Shown here: one piece after another, positions 43,413 through 52,600 of the stretch
Position numbering within the stretch: the stretch's first letter is position 1
How the letters are laid out: every line of letters begins with the position of its first letter
NCBI GenBank assembly: GCA_910577045.1
Contig: CAJTLB010000006.1
Span: 133,129-197,128, forward strand
Reading direction: 5' to 3'
DNA: 64,000 nt
Origin: an uncultured Lachnospiraceae bacterium
Lineage (GTDB): Bacteria > Bacillota > Clostridia > Lachnospirales > Lachnospiraceae
Translations under genes and position numbers: made by a program
Notes under the pieces: generated by a model
The model's database searches: none
What the model was told of the DNA's origin: nothing
What the model saw: the letters and a program-made list of their open reading frames with translations, nothing else

Positions 43413-43799
43413 TTACTCTTCTTTTTCCTCTTGTTGCGTAGAATCTTCTTTTGTAACAGCACTTTCCTTGCCTGCTGTAAAACGGTTTACAAAGTCAGGC
43501 ACCATATCCAAAACCTTTGTTAAACCATCTTGGTTCTTTACATTTACTAATTTTGTTGTTCCATTTTGAATAACCAGCACTGCACTTGGGCAAATCTTTC
43601 CTCCAATCCCGCCTGCGCCATTATTCTTCTTCTCTTCATTAAATGCACCTGCACCCACGCCAAAACTTACATCTACCAATGGTAAAATTATGGTATCGCC
43701 TACATGGATGGCATCACCTACTACTGTTTTCGTTGTAATAAAACCTTCCATCCCTTTAAATAAGGATTCTACTGTTGAATGGAATAAATTTTCTGACAT
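43413..43799 (-). CDS. ytfJ: GerW family sporulation protein YtfJ
   Basis: A 128-residue GerW/YtfJ-family protein, made in the forespore and needed for normal germination in Bacillus. The family core is VVGDAIHVGDTIILPLVDVSFGVGAG (glycine-rich beta segment, about 26-51), then GGKICPSAVLVIQNG (about 67-81). The C-terminal tail is acidic and disordered. It lies 11 bases after a DUF2953 gene, the same pairing as ytfI-ytfJ in Bacillus, which supports a spore role and a sporulating host. Confidence 0.93.
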   Translation of the reverse strand: MSENLFHSTVESLFKGMEGFITTKTVVGDAIHVGDTIILPLVDVSFGVGAGAFNEEKKNNGAGGIGGKICPSAVLVIQNGTTKLVNVKNQDGLTKVLDMVPDFVNRFTAGKESAVTKEDSTQQEEKEE

Positions 43800-43810
43800 A
43801 TCATATCCTC

Positions 43811-44740
43811 CTATTTTATAAATTTACGGACAGTACTTCGTACCTGTTTATTTCTCCATAGCCTTAGTATAATCAGAAATAGTGGAAAGATTCGTACCCT
43901 GCCCTTTAAGAACCCTTCTGCTAAAAAGACTTTTTGGTTAAAATCAGGATATAACTGGACTTTATTTTTATAAAGCGGCATAAACATAGAAGCTGCACCC
44001 AATAATTGCCCTGTTATAGCTGGGTCTTCAAACCCAAAATGGCAGGTAACAGAGTACTTCCTTGGTTTTGTATGCTTCCATAACAAAAGTAATTGCCCTT
44101 TTATTAACCGAAATGCTTCTTTATTTTTTTCATCTTGCAAAAAATCTTTAATATCTTCCACTTTTTTCCTGGCTGTTTTTATTTTATCACAGATAGTACA
44201 AATTGTATATTTTATCTTTTCTTGTATTTCCCTTATTTTTTTTGTAAAAGAAAACTTTTCTTTACTTTCTTCTTTCTCTTCTCGTATCTCTTTTTTTTCT
44301 TCTATTTCTTTTGCTTCTTGTATCTCTTTCTTTTCCTTTATTTCTTTTGTTTCTTGTATCTCTTTCTTTTCCTTTATTTCTTTTGTTTCTTGTATCCCTT
44401 TATTTTCTTTTATTTCTTTTGTTTCTTGTACTTTCTCAATTTCTGAGTTTTCTTTTTCTCTTACTAGTATCCTCTTCTGTTCTTTCTTTTTCCCTAGTGA
44501 AATACCAAATAATGCAATTTTAAAAGAAATTCCTTTTTCACCATATTGGATAGAAACTTTTACTATAGAAAGCAGCCATGAAATTTTTGCCTTTACATTT
44601 ATTTTTTCTTGATAACTGCCATTTACTTGGTATCGAATTGGCACAAATAAAATAAGGAGAGTTGCCAGCAAAAAAATACCAAGTATGCTGCCCAACAGAA
44701 TTCCTGCTATTTTTAATATCATACCCAATATATGTAGCAT
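43811..44740 (-). CDS. DUF2953 protein (YtfI-like) with internal tandem repeats
   Basis: A 309-residue DUF2953 protein. One N-terminal membrane segment (about 11-33) is followed by a beta-rich segment (QVNGSYQEKINVKAKISWLLSIVKVSI) and, after a long charged linker, the conserved C-terminal core KYSVTCHFGFEDPAITGQLLG to the end. The linker at about 104-160 is built of about four copies of a 12-residue unit, IQETKEIKEKKE, encoded by a 36-bp tandem repeat at 44288-44431, two copies being identical. Such Glu/Lys repeats are not part of the family and probably vary in number between strains. Function is unknown; it neighbours ytfJ as in Bacillus. Confidence 0.85.
   Translation of the reverse strand: MLHILGMILKIAGILLGSILGIFLLATLLILFVPIRYQVNGSYQEKINVKAKISWLLSIVKVSIQYGEKGISFKIALFGISLGKKKEQKRILVREKENSEIEKVQETKEIKENKGIQETKEIKEKKEIQETKEIKEKKEIQEAKEIEEKKEIREEKEESKEKFSFTKKIREIQEKIKYTICTICDKIKTARKKVEDIKDFLQDEKNKEAFRLIKGQLLLLWKHTKPRKYSVTCHFGFEDPAITGQLLGAASMFMPLYKNKVQLYPDFNQKVFLAEGFLKGRVRIFPLFLIILRLWRNKQVRSTVRKFIK
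44288..44431 (-). repeat. 36-bp in-frame tandem repeat, about four copies
   Basis: The unit encodes IQETKEIKEKKE. The second and third copies are identical at DNA level, and the outer copies differ at a few positions. Unit length is a multiple of three, so copy-number change keeps the reading frame. Confidence 0.85.
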
Positions 44741-44765
44741 CTTCTCTCCCCTTACCTTTTTATTT

Positions 44766-45083
44766 TTACTTATTTCCTTCTAAGATAAATCTTTTTATAT
44801 GGAAACTGCCTGTTTCCATATATAGCTCTGTTAGAATCTGGCAGGCTAGCTCAACTGCTTCATTGTACCCATTTGCTATTCCAATTACCCATATCTCTGT
44901 TTTTCTAAAATACTTCCAGCACATATCTTTTCCTGCATAAATATCCAATAAATCTGTCCCATTTAAGGCAAGTGTAATATAATAAGAATTTGCTGGAGGA
45001 TGGTTTCTTTTCATTCCTGTTATTATATGGTACTTATTTTTCTTTGCAGTTTCTCCTATATATAACTTTCGATACCATTTCAT
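44766..45083 (-). CDS. Small conserved protein of unknown function
   Basis: A 105-residue alpha/beta protein without membrane segment or signal. Alternating strands (KYHIITGMKR, SYYITLALNG, IWVIGIANGY) and a helix EAVELACQILTELYMETGSF suggest a compact fold. I do not recognise the family; similar-looking small genes occur in other Lachnospiraceae. It lies 10 bases after the 471-residue protein and 25 bases before DUF2953, inside the pyk operon. The ribosome site is AGGAAAG. Confidence 0.7.
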   Translation of the reverse strand: MKWYRKLYIGETAKKNKYHIITGMKRNHPPANSYYITLALNGTDLLDIYAGKDMCWKYFRKTEIWVIGIANGYNEAVELACQILTELYMETGSFHIKRFILEGNK

Positions 45084-45093
45084 ACTTTCTTTC

Positions 45094-46509
45094 CTACATT
45101 TCCATTAACTGATAAATCAAATAAACGCTAGCAAGCTTTTCCTGCTTATTTGAACAATTCCCTAATGCCTGTTCTATATATTCCCTACATTCGTCTAAAT
45201 TGCGGAAGAAAACTGGAAGCTGTTGAAGGGTTGCCGCCATCCTGGCACGGTTTACTATTTTAGGGTTCTTTTGGAACGAATCCTCCATGCTCTCCATAAA
45301 ATGTTGTATTTCCTGCTCTAAATATTCTTCATCCACACGTGTTGTATCCCTAGTTTGGTATAGTTCAATAAAAATACTATCAGAAGAAAGTTTTGCCATC
45401 TGTTTTAATGATAAATATAATTTATCTGCCATAATACTTTTTATGGTTTCTTCTAACTCATCCATTGTATCCAATAAATAATCATTTTCTGAAAACAGCT
45501 CATATAAGTGTTCTTGTTTTCCCTCTAATTTTTCAAAGGTTTCTGTTAGCTCATTTGATTCTTCGCCTTCAAATGAATCTTTTTTCTCTGATTCCATTTT
45601 TTCCAAAACATAAGTAATAATTTTTTTACAATTTTCTATTTCATTCGTTTCTGCCATTGCATATGGCATAGAAAGTAGGATCATATAAACATCATTGACA
45701 ATTTCTTGGGTACGCATATACATATCGCCTATATGCTTAATATAATCTGATACAAAATTCATCTGCTCCTGATGCTTCTTAAATTCTTCTTCTTCCATAT
45801 TTTGAAAATCAGCCTGGGTCAATTGTGTATAGATATGGTACAGCTTTTCCCACTCTCCCGTTGTTTCTAACAGATTATCAAGTGCACTTCCAGAACGGAG
45901 CATATATATCATATCTTGGAAATTGGCTTTTTCATTGCCTAAATATAGGGAAAGGCTGTCCTTCACAATTTCAAAGTACCTCTGCCTTGCCATACGCATA
46001 GGAAGTTCACTGACAATTTCATTAATCTTTGAATGGATCACATAGCCTTCCTTGTCACTTGTAATATAATCCATAATCTCTTGCACAAAACTTTCCTCTG
46101 TATACCCCTCTGGATAAGAAGCTTGGTTAAATTGGAATTCTATCCGGTTTAAAATATACTCATATATCTGGAAATGCTCTGCATAAGATGTTACAATATT
46201 CATTTGTTTTATAATTCCAGAACGGATTTTATCTACTACTTCAATCCCATGCTCCAACCTATCTGGAAAAACGCCTTGTAATACTTGTCCCTTAATTACT
46301 TGATTTAAGCCCATTGCCAATTCTTTTATAGATGCTGGCAATTCCTTATCTTCTGTTAATACTTCCCCCCATGTATAATAATTCAATGCCATATGGACAT
46401 ATCCATAGCTATAATAAGTAGAAACCATGGTATTCATATATTTAGGAAGGTTAATTTCTAAATTTTTTCTCTTCTCTATCTCTTTTGCAATCTGCCTAAG
46501 CCTTGACAT
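45094..46509 (-). CDS. Large helical protein of unknown function
   Basis: A 471-residue, strongly helical, acidic soluble protein. No catalytic motif, signal or membrane segment is visible. Residues about 300-330 (MESEKKDSFEGEESNELTE) look disordered between two helical halves. The pattern of amphipathic helices resembles a TPR- or HEAT-like scaffold, but no repeat consensus is clear. It starts 9 bases after pyk with a very strong AGGAGGAAGG site, so it should be well expressed with pyruvate kinase. Function cannot be named. Confidence 0.72.
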   Translation of the reverse strand: MSRLRQIAKEIEKRKNLEINLPKYMNTMVSTYYSYGYVHMALNYYTWGEVLTEDKELPASIKELAMGLNQVIKGQVLQGVFPDRLEHGIEVVDKIRSGIIKQMNIVTSYAEHFQIYEYILNRIEFQFNQASYPEGYTEESFVQEIMDYITSDKEGYVIHSKINEIVSELPMRMARQRYFEIVKDSLSLYLGNEKANFQDMIYMLRSGSALDNLLETTGEWEKLYHIYTQLTQADFQNMEEEEFKKHQEQMNFVSDYIKHIGDMYMRTQEIVNDVYMILLSMPYAMAETNEIENCKKIITYVLEKMESEKKDSFEGEESNELTETFEKLEGKQEHLYELFSENDYLLDTMDELEETIKSIMADKLYLSLKQMAKLSSDSIFIELYQTRDTTRVDEEYLEQEIQHFMESMEDSFQKNPKIVNRARMAATLQQLPVFFRNLDECREYIEQALGNCSNKQEKLASVYLIYQLMEM

Positions 46510-46518
46510 GCCTTCCTC

Positions 46519-47943
46519 CTATATCGTTTCTATTTTCATAATATTTGTTACGCTTCCACTCTGCCCATTATTTGTTGCTACGCCTGCTGTTACAATTACT
46601 ACATCTCTTTCTTTTACATAGCCATGTTCTTTTACTAATTCTAATGCACTAGCAATAATAGCATCTGTAGATTCTTCCTTCCTAGACTTTATTGGTATTA
46701 CGCCCCAATAAATCTGCATACGGCGCAATATTGTTTCTTCCGGGGAAATGCCAATTAATAATGGCTGCGGTTTAAATTTAGATACCTGTCTAGCAGTAAA
46801 GCCAGATAAACTTGGTGTAATAATTGCCTTTACATTCATTCGGTATGCCGTAGCCACAGACGCATAACTTACTGCTGTAGAAATACTGCTTTTACTAAAC
46901 GCCTTCTTTTTTTCCAAAATCTCTTCATAATTTAAGTGTGATTCTGTAGTCCTTGCAATCTCTGCCATCATTTTTAAAGCTTCTACTGGATATTTCCCCA
47001 TAGCCGTTTCTCCAGATAACATAATCGCATCCGTGCCATCATAAATTGCATTAGCCACATCTGCTACTTCTGCCCTAGTTGGCCTTGGGTTCCGGATCAT
47101 AGAATCTAACATCTGTGTCGCTGTAATAACTGGTTTATAACTGTCATTACATTTTTGGATCATCTGCTTTTGAATATAAGGCACTTCTTCTGGCGGGATC
47201 TCCACTCCCAAATCTCCTCTTGCTACCATAATGCCATCGGACGCCATAATAATTTCATCTAGGTTCTCTACCCCTTCTGCATTCTCAATTTTGGCAATTA
47301 CTGCAATATCCGCGTGGTTCTCTTTTAACAAGTCTTTAATTTCATTAATACATGCTGCATTTCTCACAAAAGAAGCCGCAATAAAATCAAACCCTTGTTC
47401 AATGCCAAATAAAATATCCTGTTTATCCTTCTCTGTAATTCCTGGCAGCTTAATACTGACGTTAGGGACATTTACCCCTTTCCTCATCCCCAGTTCCCCG
47501 CCATTAATTATTTTACAAACAATATCTGTATCTGTTGTTTCCAGCACAGAAAGTTCAATCAAGCCATCATCTATTAAAATTACATTTCCTGCTTCCACAT
47601 CTTTTGGGAGCCCTTGATACGTAATCTGGCAAATCGTTTCATCTCCTATTACTTCCCTTGTTGTCAGAGTATACTGTTCCCCCTCTTTTAAGATTACCTT
47701 TTTTTCATCCTTTAATAGCCCTGTCCTAATTTCTGGCCCTTTTGTATCTAATAGCATAGCAATTGGAAGCCCTAACTCTTCCCTTACACTTTTTAATAAC
47801 TTAATTCTCCCAAGCTGTTCTTCGTAATCCCCATGGGAAAAATTAAAACGGGCAATATCCATGCCATGCTCTGCAAGCTGTTTTAAAATCTCCCTATTAT
47901 TTGTATTTGGCCCCATTGTACAAACAATCTTTGTTTTCTTCAT
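46519..47943 (-). CDS. pyk: Pyruvate kinase
   Basis: A 474-residue pyruvate kinase, making ATP from phosphoenolpyruvate in the last step of glycolysis. KKTKIVCTMGPN opens the A domain, ARFNFSHGDYEEQ is the substrate loop, the B domain covers about 70-170, and the catalytic MVARGDLGVEIP block with lysine IAKIENAEGVEN is intact. TQMLDSMIRNPRPTRAEV and MLSGETAMGKYPVEA follow. It ends at the C domain, without the extra PEP-utiliser domain of the Bacillus enzyme. The start is at ATG 47943 with GGAGG six bases upstream; an ATG four codons earlier overlaps that site. Confidence 0.97.
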   Translation of the reverse strand: MKKTKIVCTMGPNTNNREILKQLAEHGMDIARFNFSHGDYEEQLGRIKLLKSVREELGLPIAMLLDTKGPEIRTGLLKDEKKVILKEGEQYTLTTREVIGDETICQITYQGLPKDVEAGNVILIDDGLIELSVLETTDTDIVCKIINGGELGMRKGVNVPNVSIKLPGITEKDKQDILFGIEQGFDFIAASFVRNAACINEIKDLLKENHADIAVIAKIENAEGVENLDEIIMASDGIMVARGDLGVEIPPEEVPYIQKQMIQKCNDSYKPVITATQMLDSMIRNPRPTRAEVADVANAIYDGTDAIMLSGETAMGKYPVEALKMMAEIARTTESHLNYEEILEKKKAFSKSSISTAVSYASVATAYRMNVKAIITPSLSGFTARQVSKFKPQPLLIGISPEETILRRMQIYWGVIPIKSRKEESTDAIIASALELVKEHGYVKERDVVIVTAGVATNNGQSGSVTNIMKIETI

Positions 47944-47960
47944 AAAATCCTCCATCTATT

Positions 47961-48836
47961 TTATTGTATATGCTGATGCGTATATAGATGCTCTTTGCAA
48001 TATTCATAGTTCCCATTACACTTTGAACAAAACCGGAACTCTAAATCGTCTCCGTCAAGCTCAGTCCTTCCGCAAATCGCACATTTATGTTTTGTAATCC
48101 CTTTTGGCATTTTTACCTGTTTTTGATAATTTCTCCTGCGTTGTATTTCTCTTGGGCTTACCCTTTTATAATTTCTTGTCATTAAGAAAAATAAAAGCGT
48201 ATTTAACAAAGAAGCCCCTATTACAAATTTAGCTGTAACCCCACTGGTAAAAAAGCTAAATACCAGCATTAGCGCATAAATAACCCCCAATACTTTTACT
48301 TTTATTGGGACAAAGAAAAATAACAATACCTGCATATCTGGAAATGTCATAGCATAAGCAAGGAAAATAGACATATTTGTATAATACGTGCTAAAACCAC
48401 CAAAATAAAAATAGCCTGCATACATCCCATCCATGCCCTTTGCTGTCATTTCCACTGGTATTTGCCCTTTTGTCAGGTAAATAACGCCCAATAGTAAAAA
48501 ACTTCCTACTAATGTAAATATCATCCCAGAAATCAGGTAAACATTATAACGGAAAGTCCCCCATACATGTTCTAGGTTGTTCCCTATGGAATAATAAAAA
48601 TATAACATAAGCAATGTAAGAAAAGAAAAAGAACCTGGTGGAATAAGGATCCATGTAAATAAGCGCCATACCTGCCCCTTTAGGACTAAATATGGGTTTA
48701 GATATAAAAGAAGTATAATATTAGGGTTGATTAACTCAAAAATATAACCAGCGGCATAGCACATAATCAATACTAACGAAATATTCCGAATTGCATACCT
48801 GCCAAATTTTCGTTCCAGTTTATTAAGAAACTTCAT
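47961..48836 (-). CDS. Rhomboid-like membrane protein with zinc-ribbon tail
   Basis: A 291-residue protein with about six membrane segments and a C-terminal cytoplasmic zinc-binding tail (about 249-285: CAICGRTELDGDDLEFRFCSKC, then EYCKEH). The layout and segments such as VWRLFTWILIPPGS and HVWGTFRYNVYLISG follow the rhomboid fold. The catalytic GxSG serine and the partner histidine were not found, so it is probably a pseudoprotease. The start is ATG 48836 with AGAAGG about six bases upstream; an ATG two codons earlier abuts that site. It is the first gene of the pyk operon. Confidence 0.8.
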   Translation of the reverse strand: MKFLNKLERKFGRYAIRNISLVLIMCYAAGYIFELINPNIILLLYLNPYLVLKGQVWRLFTWILIPPGSFSFLTLLMLYFYYSIGNNLEHVWGTFRYNVYLISGMIFTLVGSFLLLGVIYLTKGQIPVEMTAKGMDGMYAGYFYFGGFSTYYTNMSIFLAYAMTFPDMQVLLFFFVPIKVKVLGVIYALMLVFSFFTSGVTAKFVIGASLLNTLLFFLMTRNYKRVSPREIQRRRNYQKQVKMPKGITKHKCAICGRTELDGDDLEFRFCSKCNGNYEYCKEHLYTHQHIQ

Positions 48837-48893
48837 CTGCATCCTTCTTTCTTTTTTAGTAAGTATTTCCATTTTTCTATGTTTCAAACAAAT

Positions 48894-48927
48894 GCTAGAA
48901 GGACACTATGCTTTGCATCCTTCTAGC
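48894..48927 (-). promoter_or_regulatory. Leader hairpin of the rhomboid-pyk operon
   Basis: A perfect 10-bp stem GCTAGAAGGA/TCCTTCTAGC with a 14-base loop begins about 20 bases after the predicted transcription start. It is followed by ATTTGTTTG, a weak T-rich tail, and lies about 58 bases before the first start codon. It could be an attenuator, an RNA-stabilising structure or the residual LysM gene terminator. Confidence 0.6.
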
Positions 48928-48953
48928 CAATTTCTACTACTATGGCATGTTAT

Positions 48954-48982
48954 ATTATAGGTGTAATTAATTTGTTTGTCAA
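48954..48982 (-). promoter_or_regulatory. Perfect sigma-A promoter of rhomboid-pyk operon
   Basis: TTGACA (48977-48982), 17-base spacer, TATAAT (48954-48959): full consensus on the minus strand. The -35 overlaps the stop codon of the LysM gene (48979-48981). Expected to be a strong constitutive promoter, in keeping with a glycolytic gene downstream. Confidence 0.88.
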
Positions 48983-49470
48983 TCCATCTTTTGGGATAAA
49001 AATTTCATAAAATCTGACATAGAAAGCCCCGTTTTGTCTAATACATCCTTAATAGAGTCATTTTCTGAAAATTGGTTTGACTCTTTTAATTCCTCTTGTT
49101 CCACATAATCTGGCTCTAATTCCTGCCCCTGTTCTATTATTTCCCCTTGCCCTTCCTGCATTTCCCTCATTTCTCTCATTTGATCCATCCAGTCCTCTTC
49201 ATTATTATCACGTGGCTGTGGCCTTGGCGGGCGTACAGGAATACACAATTCCTCTCCAATTCTTAAATTATATACGTTTACGTATGGATTGGCACGGATT
49301 AAATCTGAAACAGATACATGATATCGTTTCCCAAGGCTATAAAGGGTATCCCCCTGCTCTATTACATGATATATCCCGCGGCAACGGCGGAAGCACAAAT
49401 CACAATATAATTTTTGATTACCTGTATATCTTTCACCTGTCCTATCATATTCATTATTTTGATAATCCAT
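48979..49470 (-). CDS. LysM domain protein, possibly spore-associated
   Basis: A 163-residue protein with one LysM domain at about 34-78 (YHVIEQGDTLYSLGKRYHVSV to ELCIPV). It is preceded by a cysteine pair region LYCDLCFRRCRG and followed by a Pro-rich linker and a long acidic Glu/Gln-Met tail (about 90-163). There is no signal peptide, which in sporulating Firmicutes often points to the spore coat or cortex rather than the cell wall, but this is inference. The start is ATG 49470 with AAAGGAGC seven bases upstream; a frame 20 codons longer lacks such a site. Confidence 0.8.
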   Translation of the reverse strand: MDYQNNEYDRTGERYTGNQKLYCDLCFRRCRGIYHVIEQGDTLYSLGKRYHVSVSDLIRANPYVNVYNLRIGEELCIPVRPPRPQPRDNNEEDWMDQMREMREMQEGQGEIIEQGQELEPDYVEQEELKESNQFSENDSIKDVLDKTGLSMSDFMKFLSQKMD

Positions 49471-49572
49471 TTTTAAGCTCCTTTTTTCCTTTTCACCATT
49501 ACTATATTCCAAATTCCCGTGGATTGACACATCTCTTATAAAGTTTGTAATACTTCTTAACAGATTATTTTG

Positions 49573-49601
49573 TTGAAAAACAATAGTTTTTGTACTATAA
49601 T
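49573..49601 (+). promoter_or_regulatory. Sigma-A promoter of dehydratase activase
   Basis: TTGAAA (49573-49578), 17-base spacer, TATAAT (49596-49601), 54 bases before the start codon. It is divergent from the LysM gene. Confidence 0.75.
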
Positions 49602-49655
49602 GGGATCGCTAACTAGCTATTAGAAAAGGAGGATGCGGTTATTTCGCAAACAACT

Positions 49656-52600
49656 ATGACTTATACATTAGGTATTGATATTGGTTCTACTACCGTAAAG
49701 ATTGCTATTTTAGATAGTAACCATATGGTCTTATTTTCTGACTATGAGCGCCATTACGCTAATATCCAGGAAACAGTAGCACTACTTCTAAAAAGGGCAT
49801 ATAACGCCTTAGGGGAGCTATCCTTATCCCCAGTTATTACTGGATCAGGAGGGCTTACCTTATCTAAGCATCTAGAGATTCCATTTGTACAAGAGGTGGT
49901 AGCTGTCTCTACTGCACTGACAGACTATGCCCCTCAAACAGATGTCGCCATTGAGTTAGGCGGCGAAGATGCAAAAATTATTTACTTTACAAATGGCATT
50001 GACCAACGTATGAATGGCATCTGTGCTGGCGGTACAGGTTCTTTTATCGACCAAATGGCTACTCTTTTACAAACAGACGCCTCTGGCTTAAATGAATATG
50101 CCAAAAATTATAAGGCAATCTATCCAATTGCCGCACGTTGCGGCGTATTTGCCAAGTCAGACATTCAGCCATTAATTAATGAAGGGGCAACAAAAGAAGA
50201 TTTATCAGCTTCTATATTCCAAGCTGTAGTCAACCAGACTATTAGTGGCCTTGCCTGTGGAAAACCAATCCGTGGGAATGTGGCTTTTCTTGGCGGCCCA
50301 CTCCATTTTCTTCCAGAACTTAAAAATGCGTTTGTACGCACGCTGCATTTAACTCCAGAACAAACAATTGCACCAGAACACTCTCATTTATTTGCTGCTA
50401 TTGGTGCCGCTATGAATTCTAACCATATTCCTGTTTCTATGGAAGCCTTGCTTGCTAAATTATCTTCTTCTATTCAATTACAATTTGAAGTAAAACGAAT
50501 GGAGCCTCTGTTTTGCAGCCAAGAGGAATATCATGAATTTTTAGAGCGCCACAATTCCCATTCTGTCGCAACGGCTGATTTATCCTTATATGAAGGGGAT
50601 TGTTTTTTAGGGATTGATGCTGGTTCTACCACTACTAAGGTAGCCCTTGTTGGAGAAGATGGTTCTTTATTATATTCCTTTTACAGCAATAATAATGGCA
50701 ACCCACTTGGCACTACTATTAGTGCTATTAAAGAAATCTATTCTTTACTGCCGCCTAGCGCGTCCATTGTTTATTCTTGTTCTACTGGATATGGGGAAGC
50801 ACTTATTAAGGCTGCCCTTATGTTAGATGAAGGAGAAGTGGAAACGGTATCCCACTACTACGCTGCTGCCTTTTTTGAGCCAGACGTAGACTGTATCCTT
50901 GATATTGGCGGGCAAGATATGAAATGTATTAAAATCCGCAACCATACAGTGGATAGTGTACAACTAAACGAAGCATGTTCTTCTGGCTGTGGTTCTTTTA
51001 TTGAAACCTTTGCAAAATCGTTAAATTATAGTGTACAAGACTTTGCAAAAGCTGCTTTATTTGCCAAAAACCCTATTGATCTTGGCACACGCTGTACAGT
51101 ATTTATGAATTCTAATGTAAAACAAGCACAAAAAGAAGGGGCTGAAGTTTCTGACATTTCTGCTGGGCTTGCGTATTCTGTTATTAAAAATGCTTTATTT
51201 AAGGTAATTAAAATCACAAACCCAAAAGATTTAGGGAACAAGGTAGTAGTCCAAGGCGGCACCTTCTATAATGATGCTGTGCTCCGAAGTTTTGAACGTA
51301 TTTCTGGCTGTAATGCAGTACGCCCTGATATTGCAGGTATTATGGGGGCATTTGGTGCTGCATTAATTGCAAGGGAACGTTATGACAGTTCCAAAGAAAC
51401 AACTATGTTATCTATTGATAAAATCCAATCCCTTACTTTTACCACTTCTATGGCACGATGTAAAGGCTGTACCAATAACTGCCTCCTTACCATTAACCGT
51501 TTTACAGGCGGCAGGCAGTTTATTACTGGAAACCGTTGTGAACGTGGTATTGGCAAGGAAAAAAATAAAGATCGGATCCCTAACCTATTTGAATATAAAA
51601 ATAAACGGCTATTCCAATATGAAAGCCTTACCGAAGATATTGCCAAACGCGGCACTATTGGAATTCCCCGCGTCCTAAATATGTATGAAAATTACCCATT
51701 TTGGGCAATATTTTTTAAAAAACTCGGGTTCCGTGTTGTACTCTCCCCAGAGTCCAACCGTAAAATTTACGAACTTGGCATTGAATCCATTCCATCTGAA
51801 TCGGAATGTTATCCAGCGAAACTGGCACATGGCCATGTAGTATGGCTGATTAAACAAGGCATACAATCTATTTTTTATCCTTGTATCCCATATGAAAGGA
51901 ATGAATCCCCAGATGCCAATAACCACTATAACTGCCCTATTGTCACATCTTATGCAGAAAATATTAAAAATAATGTAGAAGAAATTCGGACAGAAAAAAT
52001 TAACTTTATGAATCCTTTCCTTGCTTTTACTAACAAAGAAGTCCTTATTGGGCAATTAATAAAAATCTTTATGAAATCCCACCATATCCCAGCAGATGAA
52101 ATTAAAGAAGCTGGAGAGGCTGGATGGGCAGAGCTTTTAGCAGCAAGAGAAGATATTATGAAAAAAGGAGAAGAAGTCCTCTCTTATTTAAAAGAAACAG
52201 GAAAACGTGGCATTGTTTTGGCTGGGCGGCCTTACCATATTGATCCAGAAATTAACCATGGTATCCCAGAACTCATTAACTCTTATGGCATTGCTGTTTT
52301 AACAGAAGATTCTATATCACACCTTAGCAAACCAGAACGCCCTCTTATTGTAATGGATCAGTGGATGTACCATTCACGTCTTTATGCTGCAGCAGATTTT
52401 GTAAAAACACAGGACAACTTAGACTTAATTCAATTAAATTCCTTTGGCTGCGGCTTAGATGCTGTAACAACAGACTGTGTCAATGATATTCTTTCCCGTT
52501 CTGGCAAGATTTATACAGTGCTTAAAATTGATGAAGTCAATAACCTTGGTGCCGCCAGAATCCGAATCCGTTCTTTAATCTCTGCCTTACGTGTCAGGGA

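Noticed and set aside
44135..44523. Plus-strand low-complexity frames rich in Phe and Leu
   Set aside because: They are the antisense reading of the Lys/Glu tandem repeat in DUF2953, with no ribosome site of their own.
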